This document shows positions 1 through 11,507 of a DNA stretch of 64,000 nt, piece by piece. The DNA is from Aplectana chamaeleonis (Eukaryota; Nematoda; Chromadorea; Rhabditida; Cosmocercidae). Under the pieces are notes generated by a model, which was not told where the DNA came from, did not search any database, and saw only the letters and a program-made list of their open reading frames with translations. Numbering within the stretch: the stretch's first letter is position 1; each line of letters starts with the position of its first letter. A program made the translations under genes and the position numbers. The DNA lies in contig JAPDOI010001210.1 of the NCBI GenBank assembly GCA_029168955.1, positions 124,001 through 188,000 on the forward strand. Reading direction: 5' to 3'.

Positions 1-1755
1 TCCCCTCCCAAACTTTTCGCTGTTTGGTCACCTAGCTACCATTACCTATTTGCCTTCGATTCGGGGACAACAAAAGGCCCGCAGACTTCTAGTAATCGGG
101 AAATCTGTACCTTCTGAATCCATGACCGTTAGGGGAAGTTGCCTTATTGTTCACCTGAAGTTGGGAGGAGGAAACCCGCATTGAATACGATGCAATGAGT
201 TTTCCACATCTAGATGCAAGATCGTTTGGCACTTTCACGCCGTCTGCGTCTCCATGAGTCTCTGTTGGCGGCGTGCGTTCTACGGCTTCCCGCAAGCTGC
301 GCCTCTACGTGTTTTTGTCATCGGCAAAGTTCACGAAACCGACTAAAAATTGTGCGGTGACTGCGCCTATACAAAATCTTTGTACTACTCTTTCAGAACT
401 TTGTCTGAGTCTCAGAAATACATTGTTCCGGGGCTCTGTGGGAAGGCTCGTTCGAAAAGTGCCCCTGTGATGGGTGTTCGACACGCACGCCGACCGCGTG
501 GGCGGACAGCTGCATATCGAAAGGCTTTACTTCTCTCAGGATCAACTTTTCTTGAGGTCAAAAATTTTCATTAGGAATCCAGGTGAGAAAGGCTTTCCAA
601 CAAGATGATGCATGCTAGGGTTTACATTTGACCGAAAAAATTAGAAGCGTGAAAGTGCGGTTCGAGCCGGCCGCAACCTTTGGCGAGCTAGACTAGCATT
701 ATCAAAGGCACTACACAAGAAATCGAATTTTGTATTTCTATGTGTATCATATAGCGCAAAAAATTTTCTCAAAAAATATATATTAACCGGATTTTAATTT
801 TAAATGTTTCGTTGAGACTTAAATCTTGGTAAATGTTTTATGGCACTGAGTAGCCCTTTTCACTAGTGTCTTCTAAACAAATATTCAGATTCGGAAAAAA
901 TTGGAAAAAATTTAATATGAACTCTGTTGTCAGAAAGGACGCTAAAACGCAGAATCGCGTCGCGGCGCGCCTGCTGAGCAACTCCTACAAGCAGTATCGT
1001 AGTTCCAGAGACTGAACCCAGGGAACGACTAAGGCAACGTAGGATTGCGGCACATGATGGAAAGGATACAGCGGGACGTCTCCAAACCAGGTTATCATGG
1101 GACAGATGTTTTCGCTGCCAAAGTACAAATGCGAGCTGGAAGAAATTCAAGTGTGCGCACTATGGTTGAATTTTGCTGGAACGAGTACCCTACTTATTTG
1201 TCCTTATTCGCCAAATCAGTGAATTATGAACTCCACTAAAATCTGAATCTAATGAAAATGAGGAACTGACAGTGAGAAATGTTTTGCAGACCGAACCGAG
1301 CCTTCAGTAATACGTAAGTATGTATGTAATAACAAATTTAACTTTTTTCCAAATTTAATATTTTGAAAAACCGTATCGCAAACCTAAGTTCACGAATCAC
1401 TCAAGTCAAAGTCGTAATGAATTGCCGATTGTTGCCACCCTTTGTTTTTGATACGAACATCACAGCAGCTTCTCATTGACTTTGACGAACCGGTCTTTGT
1501 CTCTGAGTCTGTGTGTGTGTACAGTCAAAGAAACCGATCTTTCTGCCCTGTCTTATTTACGCTATACACACCTTTGTGATTTGGACTTAATCAATTAATC
1601 GAATTGATATGAACATATATATTCGATATTCAGTTATTCGGATAATTCTAAGAAATGGTAAGGCGCGCCTAGCATTTCTAGGCTAACAATGGAAGTGCAA
1701 CTGGGCGATCTAGTCGTTTGTAACGAAATATATACAGATTAATACACTTACATAA
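1..1755. other. Non-coding stretch, no gene recognised
   Basis: Open frames here are short, overlap on both strands and show no recognisable domain. The only structure seen is a half-site of MITE family A at about 478-530, where the right-end core (ACGCCGACCGCGTGGGCGGA) occurs without a matching left end. The rest is AT-rich intergenic sequence. Confidence 0.5.
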
Positions 1756-2891
1756 AGTTTGGCCGAGTTACACTGTTCGCTCAAGCATTATGCGTGCGTG
1801 TCGAGCGGCTGTGACATAAGAGTTTTTCAGAACTTCAAATCGGTTAGCGAGATACTTATAAGGGAACCACAATAAGTCATAGTGACCATTCCAAATGAAA
1901 TGTACTTTTCTAGAACCACTTTCGGACAAAAAGTCCGAATATGCCCACCGCAGCTGCCTAGACTCACTCTGAAAAAGTTATAGGCATTTTTTCTCTGATT
2001 TTCGTACTTATTGTACCCTTCAAAAAGCGCAGTATTTTTACGAAAATCCGGAAACGGACCTCATAATCGTGTTCAGTGCCCAAAACTACCCCACGAAGCA
2101 AAGTTAGGTTAAAGGAACATTTTACAAACTTTGCGCAGACTTTGCGCAGACGAGCTTTCTGGACTTGTACGGATTTTCGGTTGGGTGTTTATTTATACCA
2201 ATTAGAGGGCCCTCGAAGCGTTCTAGAAAGTATTCCAGATTTGACTAAAAATTTGCTCTATTTGGGGTGCTGATTACGAATCTGAGGCTCATTTACCGAA
2301 GTTTTCGACTGTATTCGTTCACAGATTCCCATCGGGGGAGAATTTGATGGCAAATCGCGTCTCAGATTCGTCTTAAAGTTTCTACGTGAGGGTTATTTGC
2401 GGTGCTGAATACGAATTTTATGTCCATTTGTCGATTATCGGAATATTGAAGTAGGTTTTGCCTCCTAAATGGCATGTTACCTACCGTAACCTACAGTAAA
2501 CCCCAAAATTTGGGCAAGCAAACCCCAGATCACCCCTACATACATGTTTTTAGCAAAATCAGAAGAAAAATTTAGAAACGCCCTAAAAATTCCATGGAGC
2601 CTACGTCACCGCGAAGATTCAAAAAAACGCTCATAACTTTTTTCAGAGTGTGTCTATGCAGCTGCGATGGGCATATTCGGACTTTTCGTCCGAAAATGGT
2701 TCTAGAAAAGTACATTTCATTTGGAATGGTCACTCCGACTTATTGTGGTTCCCTTGTTAGATGGATACTGATTAATGTCCATGCCAGCACTCTGCAACCG
2801 TGACATGGCTCGCCAGAATAAATGCGTTTGAGACGGTCGCCCCCGACACGCACGCAGACAGCGTAGGCGGACATACTCAGTCGAATAGGAA
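1756..2891. mobile_element. MITE family A copy, split by a nested element
   Basis: The left end (AAGTTTGGCCGAG, then GCGTGCGTGTCGAGC) and the right end (CGACACGCACGCAGACAGCG, then CAGTCGAATAGG) are inverted relatives of the ends of the other family A copies at 6731, 15529, 22718, 25126 and 57603. If 1859-2756 is removed, the remaining halves line up with the roughly 230-bp family interior, including the part matching TAATATCCCAGTCGG in the 22718 copy. No coding capacity. This is a degenerate, old copy. Confidence 0.7.
1859..2756. mobile_element. Non-autonomous TIR element with about 140-bp inverted ends (AAGGGAACCACAATAAGT)
   Basis: Positions 1859-2000 are repeated in inverted orientation at 2615-2756 with few differences. 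The ends are (T/C)AAGGGAACCAC and GTGGTTCCCTTG. TTA flanks both sides (1856-1858 and 2757-2759), consistent with a 3-bp target duplication as made by PIF/Harbinger-type elements. The roughly 600-bp centre has no transposase. A motif in the centre (CGGACCTCATAATCGTGTTCA) recurs in variant form near 36885 and 54400. It is inserted into a family A MITE, so it is younger than that copy. Confidence 0.8.
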
Positions 2892-2892
2892 A

Positions 2893-3215
2893 CCATGTAT
2901 TATTTTTCTTGTTTCTGTATTCACAGCTTGCCCTCTTAAGTGAACGAAACTGTCGAAAGAGCCACTGGAAAACCTTTCTTTGTATATAAAAACTAGTTAG
3001 AATGCTTTGTCTAAATGAATTTGAATTCCGCGCCAAAATCGTTTTTGAACATTGTATGCGTTAGGAGATCTGATCACCATCATTTTTGAAGTTTTCCTGC
3101 ATGCGAAATCTGTACCATAATCTTTTTCCATGCTGGGTGACGGCTACATGAACATTCAATCTAAAAAACGCTAGCTGACCGACAGAAAAGTGCTAAATGA
3201 CCTGTCCCACAGCAG
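2893..3215. repeat. Dispersed repeat, second copy at 46752-47040
   Basis: About 320 bp shared in direct orientation with 46752-47040. Both contain AGTGAACGAAA, TGTCGAA, GAATTTGAATT, CGCGCCAA and, near the end, AAAAGTGCTA(A/G)ATGAC in the same order and spacing. No inverted ends or open frame was found, so the class is unknown. Confidence 0.65.
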
Positions 3216-3415
3216 TTCTCAGGTGGGCATAACTTTTAAGGAGCGCATTTTCAAAGACTCAGGTTTTGTGGGTGAAGTCCCGAATTGAACCCGAATTGTT
3301 TGATTGAACACATCAAATTGAATAGGATTTCCGGCGAGCACGATGCCTTTAAATCCAAGCGTGTAGCTGCAAAGCGGGGTTGGCGAGGAGGGGTTTCATC
3401 AGATATTCGAAATGG

Positions 3416-3698
3416 TACTGTGGGTTCTCGGGGCCAAATTCCAGTCCGCCATTGCGTCTCAACACGCTTTGCGGCCGCGCGCTTCCGAATCCGAAGAGGT
3501 TCTAGCGCCGCAGCCGCCGATCTCTTGACTCTAGGTGGGTTTTGGAAACTGAAAACTTCAAAAAAATGGAGAAAATGTTTAAAAAAGCCGCATCGATTCG
3601 GCTTCGGCGCTGGAAACCCGATTGACTCGAGCGCGTGCGGCCGCAAAGCGTGTCGAGACGCATTTGCGGACCGGAATTTGGCCCAGATAAGCACAGTA
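3416..3698. mobile_element. MITE family C copy (TACTGTG ends, about 283 bp)
   Basis: Inverted ends TACTGTG...CACAGTA are followed inward by long inverted blocks: GCCAAATTCCAGTCCGCCAT versus GCGGACCGGAATTTGGCCCA, then GCGTCTCAACACGCTTTGCG versus CGCAAAGCGTGTCGAGACGC. Same family as 21957-22239 and 24132-24415. TA at both ends suggests a TA-target (Tc1/mariner-type) origin by inference. Open frames across it on both strands only reflect the palindrome. Confidence 0.8.
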
Positions 3699-4835
3699 GT
3701 TGGACCCCATCACGAAATCTTTAAGGTGTCCAGAAAGATAATTCCGAAATAATCTCAATTACTTGAATTTTTTTTTGAAGGGCTGATCCGGAAAGTTCTT
3801 CCGGCTCTATGTACATATTACGAGAAACAGACGGCGATTCTTAAACTTCACTCTTTTTCTAAGTGGAGCCATTTCTAAGGTAAGTCCCAGACTAAGTGCG
3901 TGATCCTTGCAGAACTCGGAAGTTGAACTGAGCTTTGAATCCTTCTCTGTCTGGAGCGTGCTGTCGTCATCCGCTTTTTCTGGAACTAATCTACGATTTG
4001 GTCTCGTGTTTATTCCGGGCTCGCAAATGAAGTCTCTGAAAATTAGGGCTATAAATAGTTTCGAACCAGTTACCTATTGTGAGGTTTGCTCAGATGTATC
4101 TTTTTTTGGTTGAGGAGAGGCCGCAACAGAAGCCAATTTTGCATCAGCTAAGGCTTTTAGTTGGGATCAGAACGAGAATTTCTATTTAGAAAAATGTTTA
4201 TCAGAAGGGGAATTCAGCTACATTTTCATGGCAGCTCGAGGTTTCCTAACTCGATTTTTTCTAAACTTCGATTAATGAATTTCCAGTGGATGGATATCGA
4301 CTGTACATACGACTCAAGAGAGGATGACCCAACCCGACTTCTCTAGCATAATGCAACCTAGTTTCATCAAACCTACCTACATACCTCCAGCAAACAATCG
4401 ACCCAAGTCTATCCTAAAAACCAGCTTTCCTCCTAGTCACACGCAGAACGATTCTCCTCAGAAAGTGTATAGTCGGTCTTCCTCGAAAACACTCATATTG
4501 TCATAATATCTAATAGTGGCCAATATTGACAAACTATGGCAATTATTATATGAATGCAGAGATTAGTCTCATCTAAGGTTAGAGATGGCGATTAGAACAA
4601 CATCGCGTCGTGACCGATACGGATCTACGAAACGAGGCTTGGCTATTTCTGGCCTGTTTACTACCTTCATAGGTGTCTAGAATTGACGTAATTTCACTGA
4701 ACCTTAAGAATTAAAGTCGCTGAGGGCTTGCTCGCAATTGTAGGTGAACACTGTCTGAAAGTGTGCTCACATATTCTATTCAACATCAATTCTTCGCGCC
4801 TCAGATACCCATAATCCATCCGAAAACGAAATTAA
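3699..4835. other. Intergenic, nothing recognised
   Basis: Short overlapping frames only, with no domain, repeat or RNA structure that I could support. Confidence 0.4.
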
Positions 4836-5317
4836 AGGCACTGTTCGCGATAAACTTCATCCTCGAATTTTTGACAAACGCTTCTCGTGGCTCTCAGAAG
4901 CAGAACAGCGTCGAAGAAACGGGACGAAAAGCTACCTAGGAGCCGCAAAACGGCTTAGAAAAGTGGGCAAACCCCGCCGCTCTGGGCAAGTCCCGCCCCT
5001 TTCCGCCCTCGACGTGAACAAAGGAACACTCGAAATCGTGAGTTGACCGATGGTTTCCGATCAAAAGCCCCGTTCTTCCCTTCATTCTCAACTCCTCTCT
5101 TTACTCAGGTCAGCTCGCATACATTGACTGCAAAAGACGGAAGTTACAAGCCTCGGACAACTCGTCCACCATGCTTACGTAGCTCAATTTTTGAGGGACC
5201 ATAACTCCATTCCCAGAAGGTCTTGTACGATTCCAGAAGCATCATTGGAATCAGAATGGGACCGGTTTCAAGATAGGCAAAAAAACAGAAAAGCGATTTT
5301 TATCGCAAATAGTGCCT
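4836..5317. mobile_element. MITE family D (TTAA type), about 482 bp
   Basis: Inverted ends AGGCACTGTTCGCGATAAA and TTTATCGCAAATAGTGCCT, flanked by TTAA on the left and TTAG on the right. The interior shares GGACAACTCGTCCACCATG and AAGGTCTTGTACGATTCCAG with the copies at 18249 and 34374. TTAA targets are typical of the piggyBac superfamily; assignment is by target site only, since no transposase is present. Confidence 0.8.
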
Positions 5318-6730
5318 TTAGGATTCGTAACCAGCACTTAAAAAGCCATGTAAGCTGCACCACATTGCGCAGATGCTGACTAAAACGACCTACTCCAATA
5401 TGTTAAATGTAACATAAGAGGCAGAATACAAGTTCCATGCAGTAGATCCCGGACCGCGTAAGTTACATGCAACATGCCAGCTTCTGTCGTTACACTCTGG
5501 GGAGGAAGTCGTAGAAGTTTCTAAGGAAAAATCAAGAATTGAGAGAGGGGGGGGAGTGCTCGCAATATTTTTTTTCGATCGAAATAATCTTTTATGAGTG
5601 GTTAGTATTTGAAAAAAGTACAAAACTGTTGTAGAAAGTTTGGGAAAAGTTGTGTCATACATTGAGATGAAATTGTATCAGAAAATATAACAACATTTTC
5701 CCTTGGAAAACATTTAATTTACCAGTTTTTGTTTGTTATAAACTTATAAAATCAAATTGCATTATGAAGCATTGGAATTTTTTTCTGGGAGAGGTCGCCA
5801 GCGGATAGAGCGAAGAGCGGTCGTAATTCCCTTGCCAAAGGGGTGTTAGACCCTGGTTTTATCGAGTGTTACAAGTTCCTTGCTTTATGTACATAACATC
5901 ACAAGCAATTTTCTTGTATGTTTTGCAAATCAGTTTTGAGAATGTCAGGTAATTCACATTCATAATGTATGTAACTTGCTCTCATTTCTGCGAGTTCATC
6001 CACATTACCGCGGGGTATTGATGTCCATCCAGTGTTCTTGACTATGTCTTTGGATGCGGAATTCGTAGAATATTGCAAAATAGCGATTATCGATTCTCAT
6101 GGGCTCCGCCTCTGAGAAGGAGGCCATGAGCTCCGCCCATGCTTTGAAGCACAATGGGTTTTATTCATTTTTTCTTTTTCTCGGTCTCCCTTTTCATTCT
6201 GTTTCCCCTCGGAACATTGTCAGAGAAGGATAAAAAAGTGCAGATCTGGATAACGTTTCCACCAAATCTTTACAGGGCTAAAATTTTGATGGTTGAGTGT
6301 TTCAAGCGGTAATGGTTAGATTAATTCATTCCTCTGACGTCCGAATTTCATTCCCTTTTTTACACAGTAACATCGTTGCCTTGGAACCAGTTCTTCCACT
6401 CGTACTTTTCAAACTCAATGGAAATATTCACATTTTATGCAAATCTCCCCGACGTCATCCAGGACTGGATTCTCGTGTTATGCATGCTGCGAACAGCGTT
6501 CCGTATTCGAACTTCGCATATCACTACGTGAATAGCGTGGAATCGGATTTGGATTAGAGTCCAGTCAATGAAGCGCAAGTTTCATACTACATATATACTG
6601 AGCTAATCTGGAAAAAAACATGAGCCTAGTCAATAGAATGAGGGAATCTTCAGAAAAATGTCGTTATTTGTATCCTTGTACGGAATTTCTTGACAGTTTC
6701 CCATGAAAAGTTGTACGTTTAGATCTATAA
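5318..6730. other. Intergenic, nothing recognised
   Basis: AT-rich DNA with only short overlapping frames. No repeat end, tRNA fold or domain seen. Confidence 0.4.
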
Positions 6731-6962
6731 AGTCCGAACCGAAAGAGAGTGTCCACCCAGGTGGTTGGCGTGCATGTCGAAGGGCTGTCTCTAGGGCGTT
6801 TTTTCGAACTTGGAAATCGATTAGACTGAATGACGAATGATAAATAATATCCCAATCAGCCGTTTGCAACCAAGCGAAGACTCATCTGCAAAAAATGCCT
6901 TCGCGACGGCCGCTGCTTACGCGCCCCGACCGTGTGGGCGGACAGTCCCAATCGGACAGACT
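6731..6962. mobile_element. MITE family A copy, uninterrupted (about 232 bp)
   Basis: The left end AGTCCGAACCGAAAGAGAG leads into GTTGGCGTGCATGTCGAAGG. The right end CCCCGACCGTGTGGGCGGAC leads into CAATCGGACAGACT. The interior (AATCGATTAGACTGAATGACG) matches the family. Useful as an unbroken reference when reading the split copies at 1756 and 25126. Confidence 0.75.
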
Positions 6963-8185
6963 TCATCTTCCGACTAGGAATGTGCGTAAATATCCGTTCA
7001 ACGAGTCGAAATCATTGAAATTGAGCCTTATCGAGCGAACAAAACATGCCAGCTCTGCCCGTTTTTTCCCCACGGTTCCCGTCCCTCAATACAAACTCGT
7101 TCAAATCGATTGCGCGAATAATTTCAATTTGACAAGTTTTTGTTGTTTCCCACGATGTAAACGTTCTAAGAGACCGTAAAACCCGTAAAAGTCTAATGGC
7201 TTAGCTATGTATCTCAAATATTTTGTTGCTAGCTTCGCTAGTTTACCCGAGCATCTATGATGCGGTGCAACTCGTGCCGCGATTGGAACAGTTTTCGAGT
7301 TTTCACCGGAAATACATAATTCCCATGTCCATCGCAACAACAGTGATTGAAAACAGCCAAAAATGAGTCATCAATAGTCCCCAACGTCAACAAAACTTGA
7401 ATATGTCGAGCCCGCCACGCCCACATCCTCGGTGGCCGTTGACGAAGTGGGCGTGTTGGGCGCGCCACGTTAGAGTTTTCTAAGGCCTGGCTCGTTTTTA
7501 GCCGTTCTTATTTTGTTTAGAATGAGCGTGTTTCTGATGAAAACTCGAAAACTATTTTTGTCACAAATTCTGCCTTTGAAAATCACATCTATGTATGTGC
7601 CCGTATATTGCATTCCATATGTATTCACCGATTATTTGATGCATTTGTTCGCGCTCGTCTTCAATTAACTACTTCCGGTCATTTGATATGATTTTGTACA
7701 TACGGATGCCATCCAGTCCACACTGACTATTTCCTTTTCAGGTACCTTCGAGAACAACATAAATCCACGTCGACCCTATCTCAGGCAGTCCTCCTCAAAT
7801 AGGGCGCCTGCCGAATTCATTTGCAACAAATCCACAGCATTTCGATGATTTCATGGACAGTCTAATCTGAAGCAAATAATGTCGCGGATTTTTCGATGAT
7901 GTGCCCGTCCTCGCCCGAAGCCTTTTTAACTTGCGGAATGTATTGTATTTTCGGTTTTCCACTGACTAAAAATCAAGTTCAACTAGTCATACGGTGGGCT
8001 CCAACTAGTCGAGTAGCTCTGAATTTGCCTTAGAAATCAGTTGCCTACCACCCCTTCATCTACATACCCCCCCCATGATCTCTGAGGGTTTTGGTCTTCA
8101 TTTTACGAGTTGCAGTTCACGGCATTAATTGTAAAAAATAGGAAATGCGGGACCTCGTAGAAATCCTTCCTTACCACGCGTACCG
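6963..8185. other. Intergenic, no gene recognised
   Basis: Nothing coding is recognisable. A GC-rich imperfect palindrome lies near 7415-7470 (CACGCCCACATCC versus GTGGGCGTGTTGG). Confidence 0.4.
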
Positions 8186-8428
8186 CACAAATGCTTCATG
8201 CTTATTTGAGCTACACCACAATACGTCCGAACTCTGGAACAGAAACTAAGGCGCCACCTTAGACCAAGACTGGCTAGGGCGCTACATTAAACAAAAGTAA
8301 GCACCTGCCGTAATTGCAACCGTTTTTGAGTCCGATCAGATGAAATAATGGCAGCTCACAGGGTTAGCAAATATAAAGGGGACCACTGGAAGCTGCTGAA
8401 CAGATCACAAAAATTCTCCCGTCTCTAA

Positions 8429-8789
8429 GACGCTATTCATACTACTCAACGCCAGCGCGGCACGCGCGTGCCGCGCTGGCGTGGCGTTTGTGTATGAGTG
8501 GCTTGACGCCCCGCCCGTCCGACACGCGCGTCACGCTCCGCCCGCGCCGCCATGGCGTCGCCGCTGCAGTATTCATACTGCCACCCGGAACGCCTTGGCG
8601 TTTTCATCCACTGATATTATTTATCGATCGTCTCATTCATTCCAGCTTCACCGCTTTGCCATGGCGTCGCCGCTGGTGTATTCATAGTCTCCACAAGCGT
8701 GGCACGCGCGTAGAAAGTATTCATACACAAACGCCACGCCAGTGCGGCACGCGCGTGCCGCACTGGCGTTCAGTAGTATGAATAGCGCC
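8429..8789. mobile_element. PIF/Harbinger-like MITE with TAA target duplication
   Basis: Inverted ends (GACGCTATTCATACTACTCA / GTAGTATGAATAGCGCC) are flanked by TAA at 8426-8428 and 8790-8792. Each end holds an internal palindrome, CGCGGCACGCGCGTGCCGCG, giving inverted ends of roughly 75 bp. Removing the element restores alignment with the right arm of the foldback unit, which has TTA at the matching site. No transposase; assignment rests on the 3-bp TWA target. Confidence 0.85.
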
Positions 8790-8901
8790 TAATGACCGTC
8801 GGATGTGAAAAACGTCGCCCAATGCAGCCTTTTTTTGTTATAGCACGCTTGAAACAGGAACTTTTCGCTGCGAAGACAAATTTTGTGCAGTCTGTGCGGA
8901 T

Positions 8902-10271
8902 TAGGGATGTGCGGAAAAAAATTGGAAACAGAAAATAAAAAATTGAGTTTGACAGAAAACAGAAAATGTCTCCAAAAACGGGCAGAAGACAGGAAACAGA
9001 AAACAGAAAACTTTTCAAAAATCAATAAATAGTGTGCAGCGTACAGTATTTGAGATTTTTACAGCGTTAAACTTTTTACACATTTTCCCGTGATAAATGG
9101 TTCCATTGCACAAAATCCGACGGCCAAAAGCTGACCAGATGAATGAGTGTAGACACCCGAGAGAGGCAGATTATAAGTGAAAATTTTCCCTCTAACTTCC
9201 CTTTACCTGAGGCGATAACACTCAATTACTTGAGCAGAAGCCCATTACTTGCAATGAGGACAGAATCAGTCAAAGCACAAATGCCCTCTCCTAGTGTACA
9301 TATTTTGACGATAATTTCAAGGTAATTGCTGGGTTGAACACTCTACTACTCCTCAACGCCTTAGAGTCACGCGCGTTCTGCGCGTGCGTGCCGTGTGAGT
9401 ATAAATGTCCTAACGCGCCGCTCGCTCCACCATGGCGGGTTCGCTCGTAACTCTGTAACAGCTTCAACAACTACACGGCCGCTCCATGATCAATTTCATT
9501 GCACTTCATCGTATACAAATTCAGCATCATCCTGCGCTGGAGTGAGTCAAAACACGAGGTTAGAAATTACGTGAGTGGCACAGTTGGGACAAAACTTTAC
9601 CGCGTCCCACCTTGGCGGCGACACTGGAATATTGTCACTGTCTTCCGACATTCAAAAAGTACTCAACCAGAGCGGATTCCATTAGCTGGCGCTAAGTCGT
9701 ATTCAAGCTCTTTATTGTTATTATACAATAAAATCGGAGTTACATACCTTCTGAGGGAATCGTCAACTTCAAACCCTTAGGTAAGGGTTAGCACTACAAG
9801 ATAAAGAAGAAGACTCGGCTTCTTCAATCCCAATTGGAATACGCTGCACATGAAACGTCTATGCCATAGAGACTTGAATACCTTCCAGGGCTACACAGTA
9901 CGGGGGTCAGTCGACATCCCAGTCATATCCTTCATCTCCTTACAAGGATCGAACCCTGCCGTGCCAAGCGAGCAGCAGCGCATTTTGCCACTACACCACC
10001 ACAGCTCGGGTAACCACCATAGCGAGATAGACGAGTTAACCATAAGGTACTGCAGAGAATGCGGGTGAGGTTTTCTAAACCGTCGACCGTTGTCGCACGT
10101 ATGCGTTTACCTACTCTGAGTACGGCCCCTTGTCTATGGAGTAAATTTGCAACAAGTCGCGATTCACGGTTTTTTTCTATTGTCTGCCCAATTTGCCTTA
10201 TTTTACAGAAAACAGAAAAAAATGGCCAAAGTGGGCAGAAAACAGGAAACAGAAAATTCCGCACACCCCTG
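8902..10271. mobile_element. hAT-like non-autonomous element, 1370 bp, 8-bp target duplication
   Basis: Ends are TAGGGATGTGCGGAA and TTCCGCACACCCCTG, an inverted pair of the hAT type (CAGGGRTG). Flanks are GTGCGGAT (8894-8901) and ATGCGGAT (10272-10279), an 8-bp duplication with one mismatch, as hAT transposases make. The uninterrupted site can be read in the right arm of the foldback unit (about 14013-14020). The interior has no transposase. It carries a PIF-MITE fragment (about 9335-9480) and a tRNA-like SINE head on the minus strand. Confidence 0.85.
9940..10015 (-). repeat. tRNA-derived SINE head (Pol III A and B boxes)
   Basis: Read on the minus strand, the A-box-like TGGTGTAGTGGCAAAATGCG is followed about 25-30 nt later by the B-box-like GGGTTCGATCC. 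The anticodon arm does not fold convincingly, so this is more likely a SINE head or decayed tRNA than a working tRNA gene. It lies inside the hAT-like element. Confidence 0.5.
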
Positions 10272-10362
10272 ATGCGGATCGCAATGATACTTTCCGTTCC
10301 CTGTTGAATGTTGGCTAGCACTTCGATTGATCCTACTATATATATTTTAGTAGAATTTGGCC

Positions 10363-10397
10363 TTGTATGTATGTATGTATGTATGTATGTATGTATG

Positions 10398-10458
<61 letters not shown>

Positions 10459-10488
10459 TGTATGTATGTATGTATGTATGTATGTATG

Positions 10489-10520
<32 letters not shown>

Positions 10521-10542
10521 TGTATGTATGTATGTATGTATG

Positions 10543-10576
<34 letters not shown>

Positions 10577-10762
10577 TGTATGTATGTATGTATGTATGTG
10601 TGTATGTATGTATGTATGTATGTATGTATGTATGTATGTATGTATGTATGCTTATGTATGTATGTATGTATGTATGTATGTATGTATGTATGTATGTATG
10701 TATGTATGTATGTATGTATGTATGTATGTATGTATGTATGTACATATGTATGTATGTATGTA
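10363..10762. repeat. (ATGT)n microsatellite array
   Basis: About 400 bp of near-perfect ATGT tetranucleotide with a few interruptions (TAATATG, TATATG, GCTTATG). It is the reverse complement of the (ACAT)n array at 13026-13385, so the two arrays form the inner arms of the foldback unit. Long translated frames here are artefacts. Confidence 0.97.
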
Positions 10763-10799
10763 AAGTATCATCATGACACTCGCGCATGGATCAATACAT

Positions 10800-11010
10800 A
10801 TTTTACGGCGTCCGGCGTCCCCCACTTGGGTCCCATGCACATTTACGGCGCTCTGCGCACTCCTACTTGGATCCCGCACACTTCCTACTGCGTCTGGCCC
10901 ACTACCATTTGGGTCCCGTTCCCTTACTATGATGTACTGCGCATTACTTCTAAGGTCCTGCAACCTCACCCTGACGTCCTGCCCACTTTCGGAGCCCATC
11001 CCCGTAAGGT
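10800..11010. repeat. Degenerate 42-bp minisatellite, about 5 units
   Basis: Units of about 42 bp share CGC(A/C)CACTCCTACTTGG(G/A)TCCCGCACACTT. The same unit family forms about seven copies at 53380-53700, inside a different hAT-like element. Confidence 0.6.
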
Positions 11011-11179
11011 TGCCCGCCTTGAAAGTCAAGCCGAATAAACGGTCAAACAAACACACAGAGAACAAACATACATGCATGCATGCATGCATACATGCATCGC
11101 ACATACCTTACAATACATACATACATACATACATCTGTCTGCATCTGTATGCACAATACATCTGTCTGTACATGCATTA

Positions 11180-11349
11180 AATACTGTCTGTCTGTCTCCC
11201 TGTCTGTGCTGTCTGTCTGTCTGTCTGTCACAATCTGCTCTGTCTGTCTGTCTGTCTGTCTGTCTGTGCAATCTGTCTGCTCTCTGCTCTGTCTGTCTGT
11301 GCAACTGTCTGTCTGTCTGATCTGTCTGTCTGTCTGCATCTGTCTGTGC

Positions 11350-11394
<45 letters not shown>

Positions 11395-11462
11395 GATGCG
11401 TCTGTCTGGGCATGTCTGTCACAATACATGCATGTCTACATCTTTGTCATGTCTGTCTGTCC

Positions 11463-11507
<45 letters not shown>

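Noticed and set aside
3251..3752. Two 147-155 codon frames overlapping on opposite strands
   Set aside because: They cross the inverted arms of a family C MITE; mirrored frames are expected from a palindrome, and similar ones occur in the other copies.
9940..10015. tRNA gene
   Set aside because: A and B boxes are present but the anticodon and acceptor stems do not pair well; treated as a SINE head.
10308..11038. Long frames of repeating MYVC and HTYI
   Set aside because: Translations of (ATGT)n and its complement on both strands; no gene.
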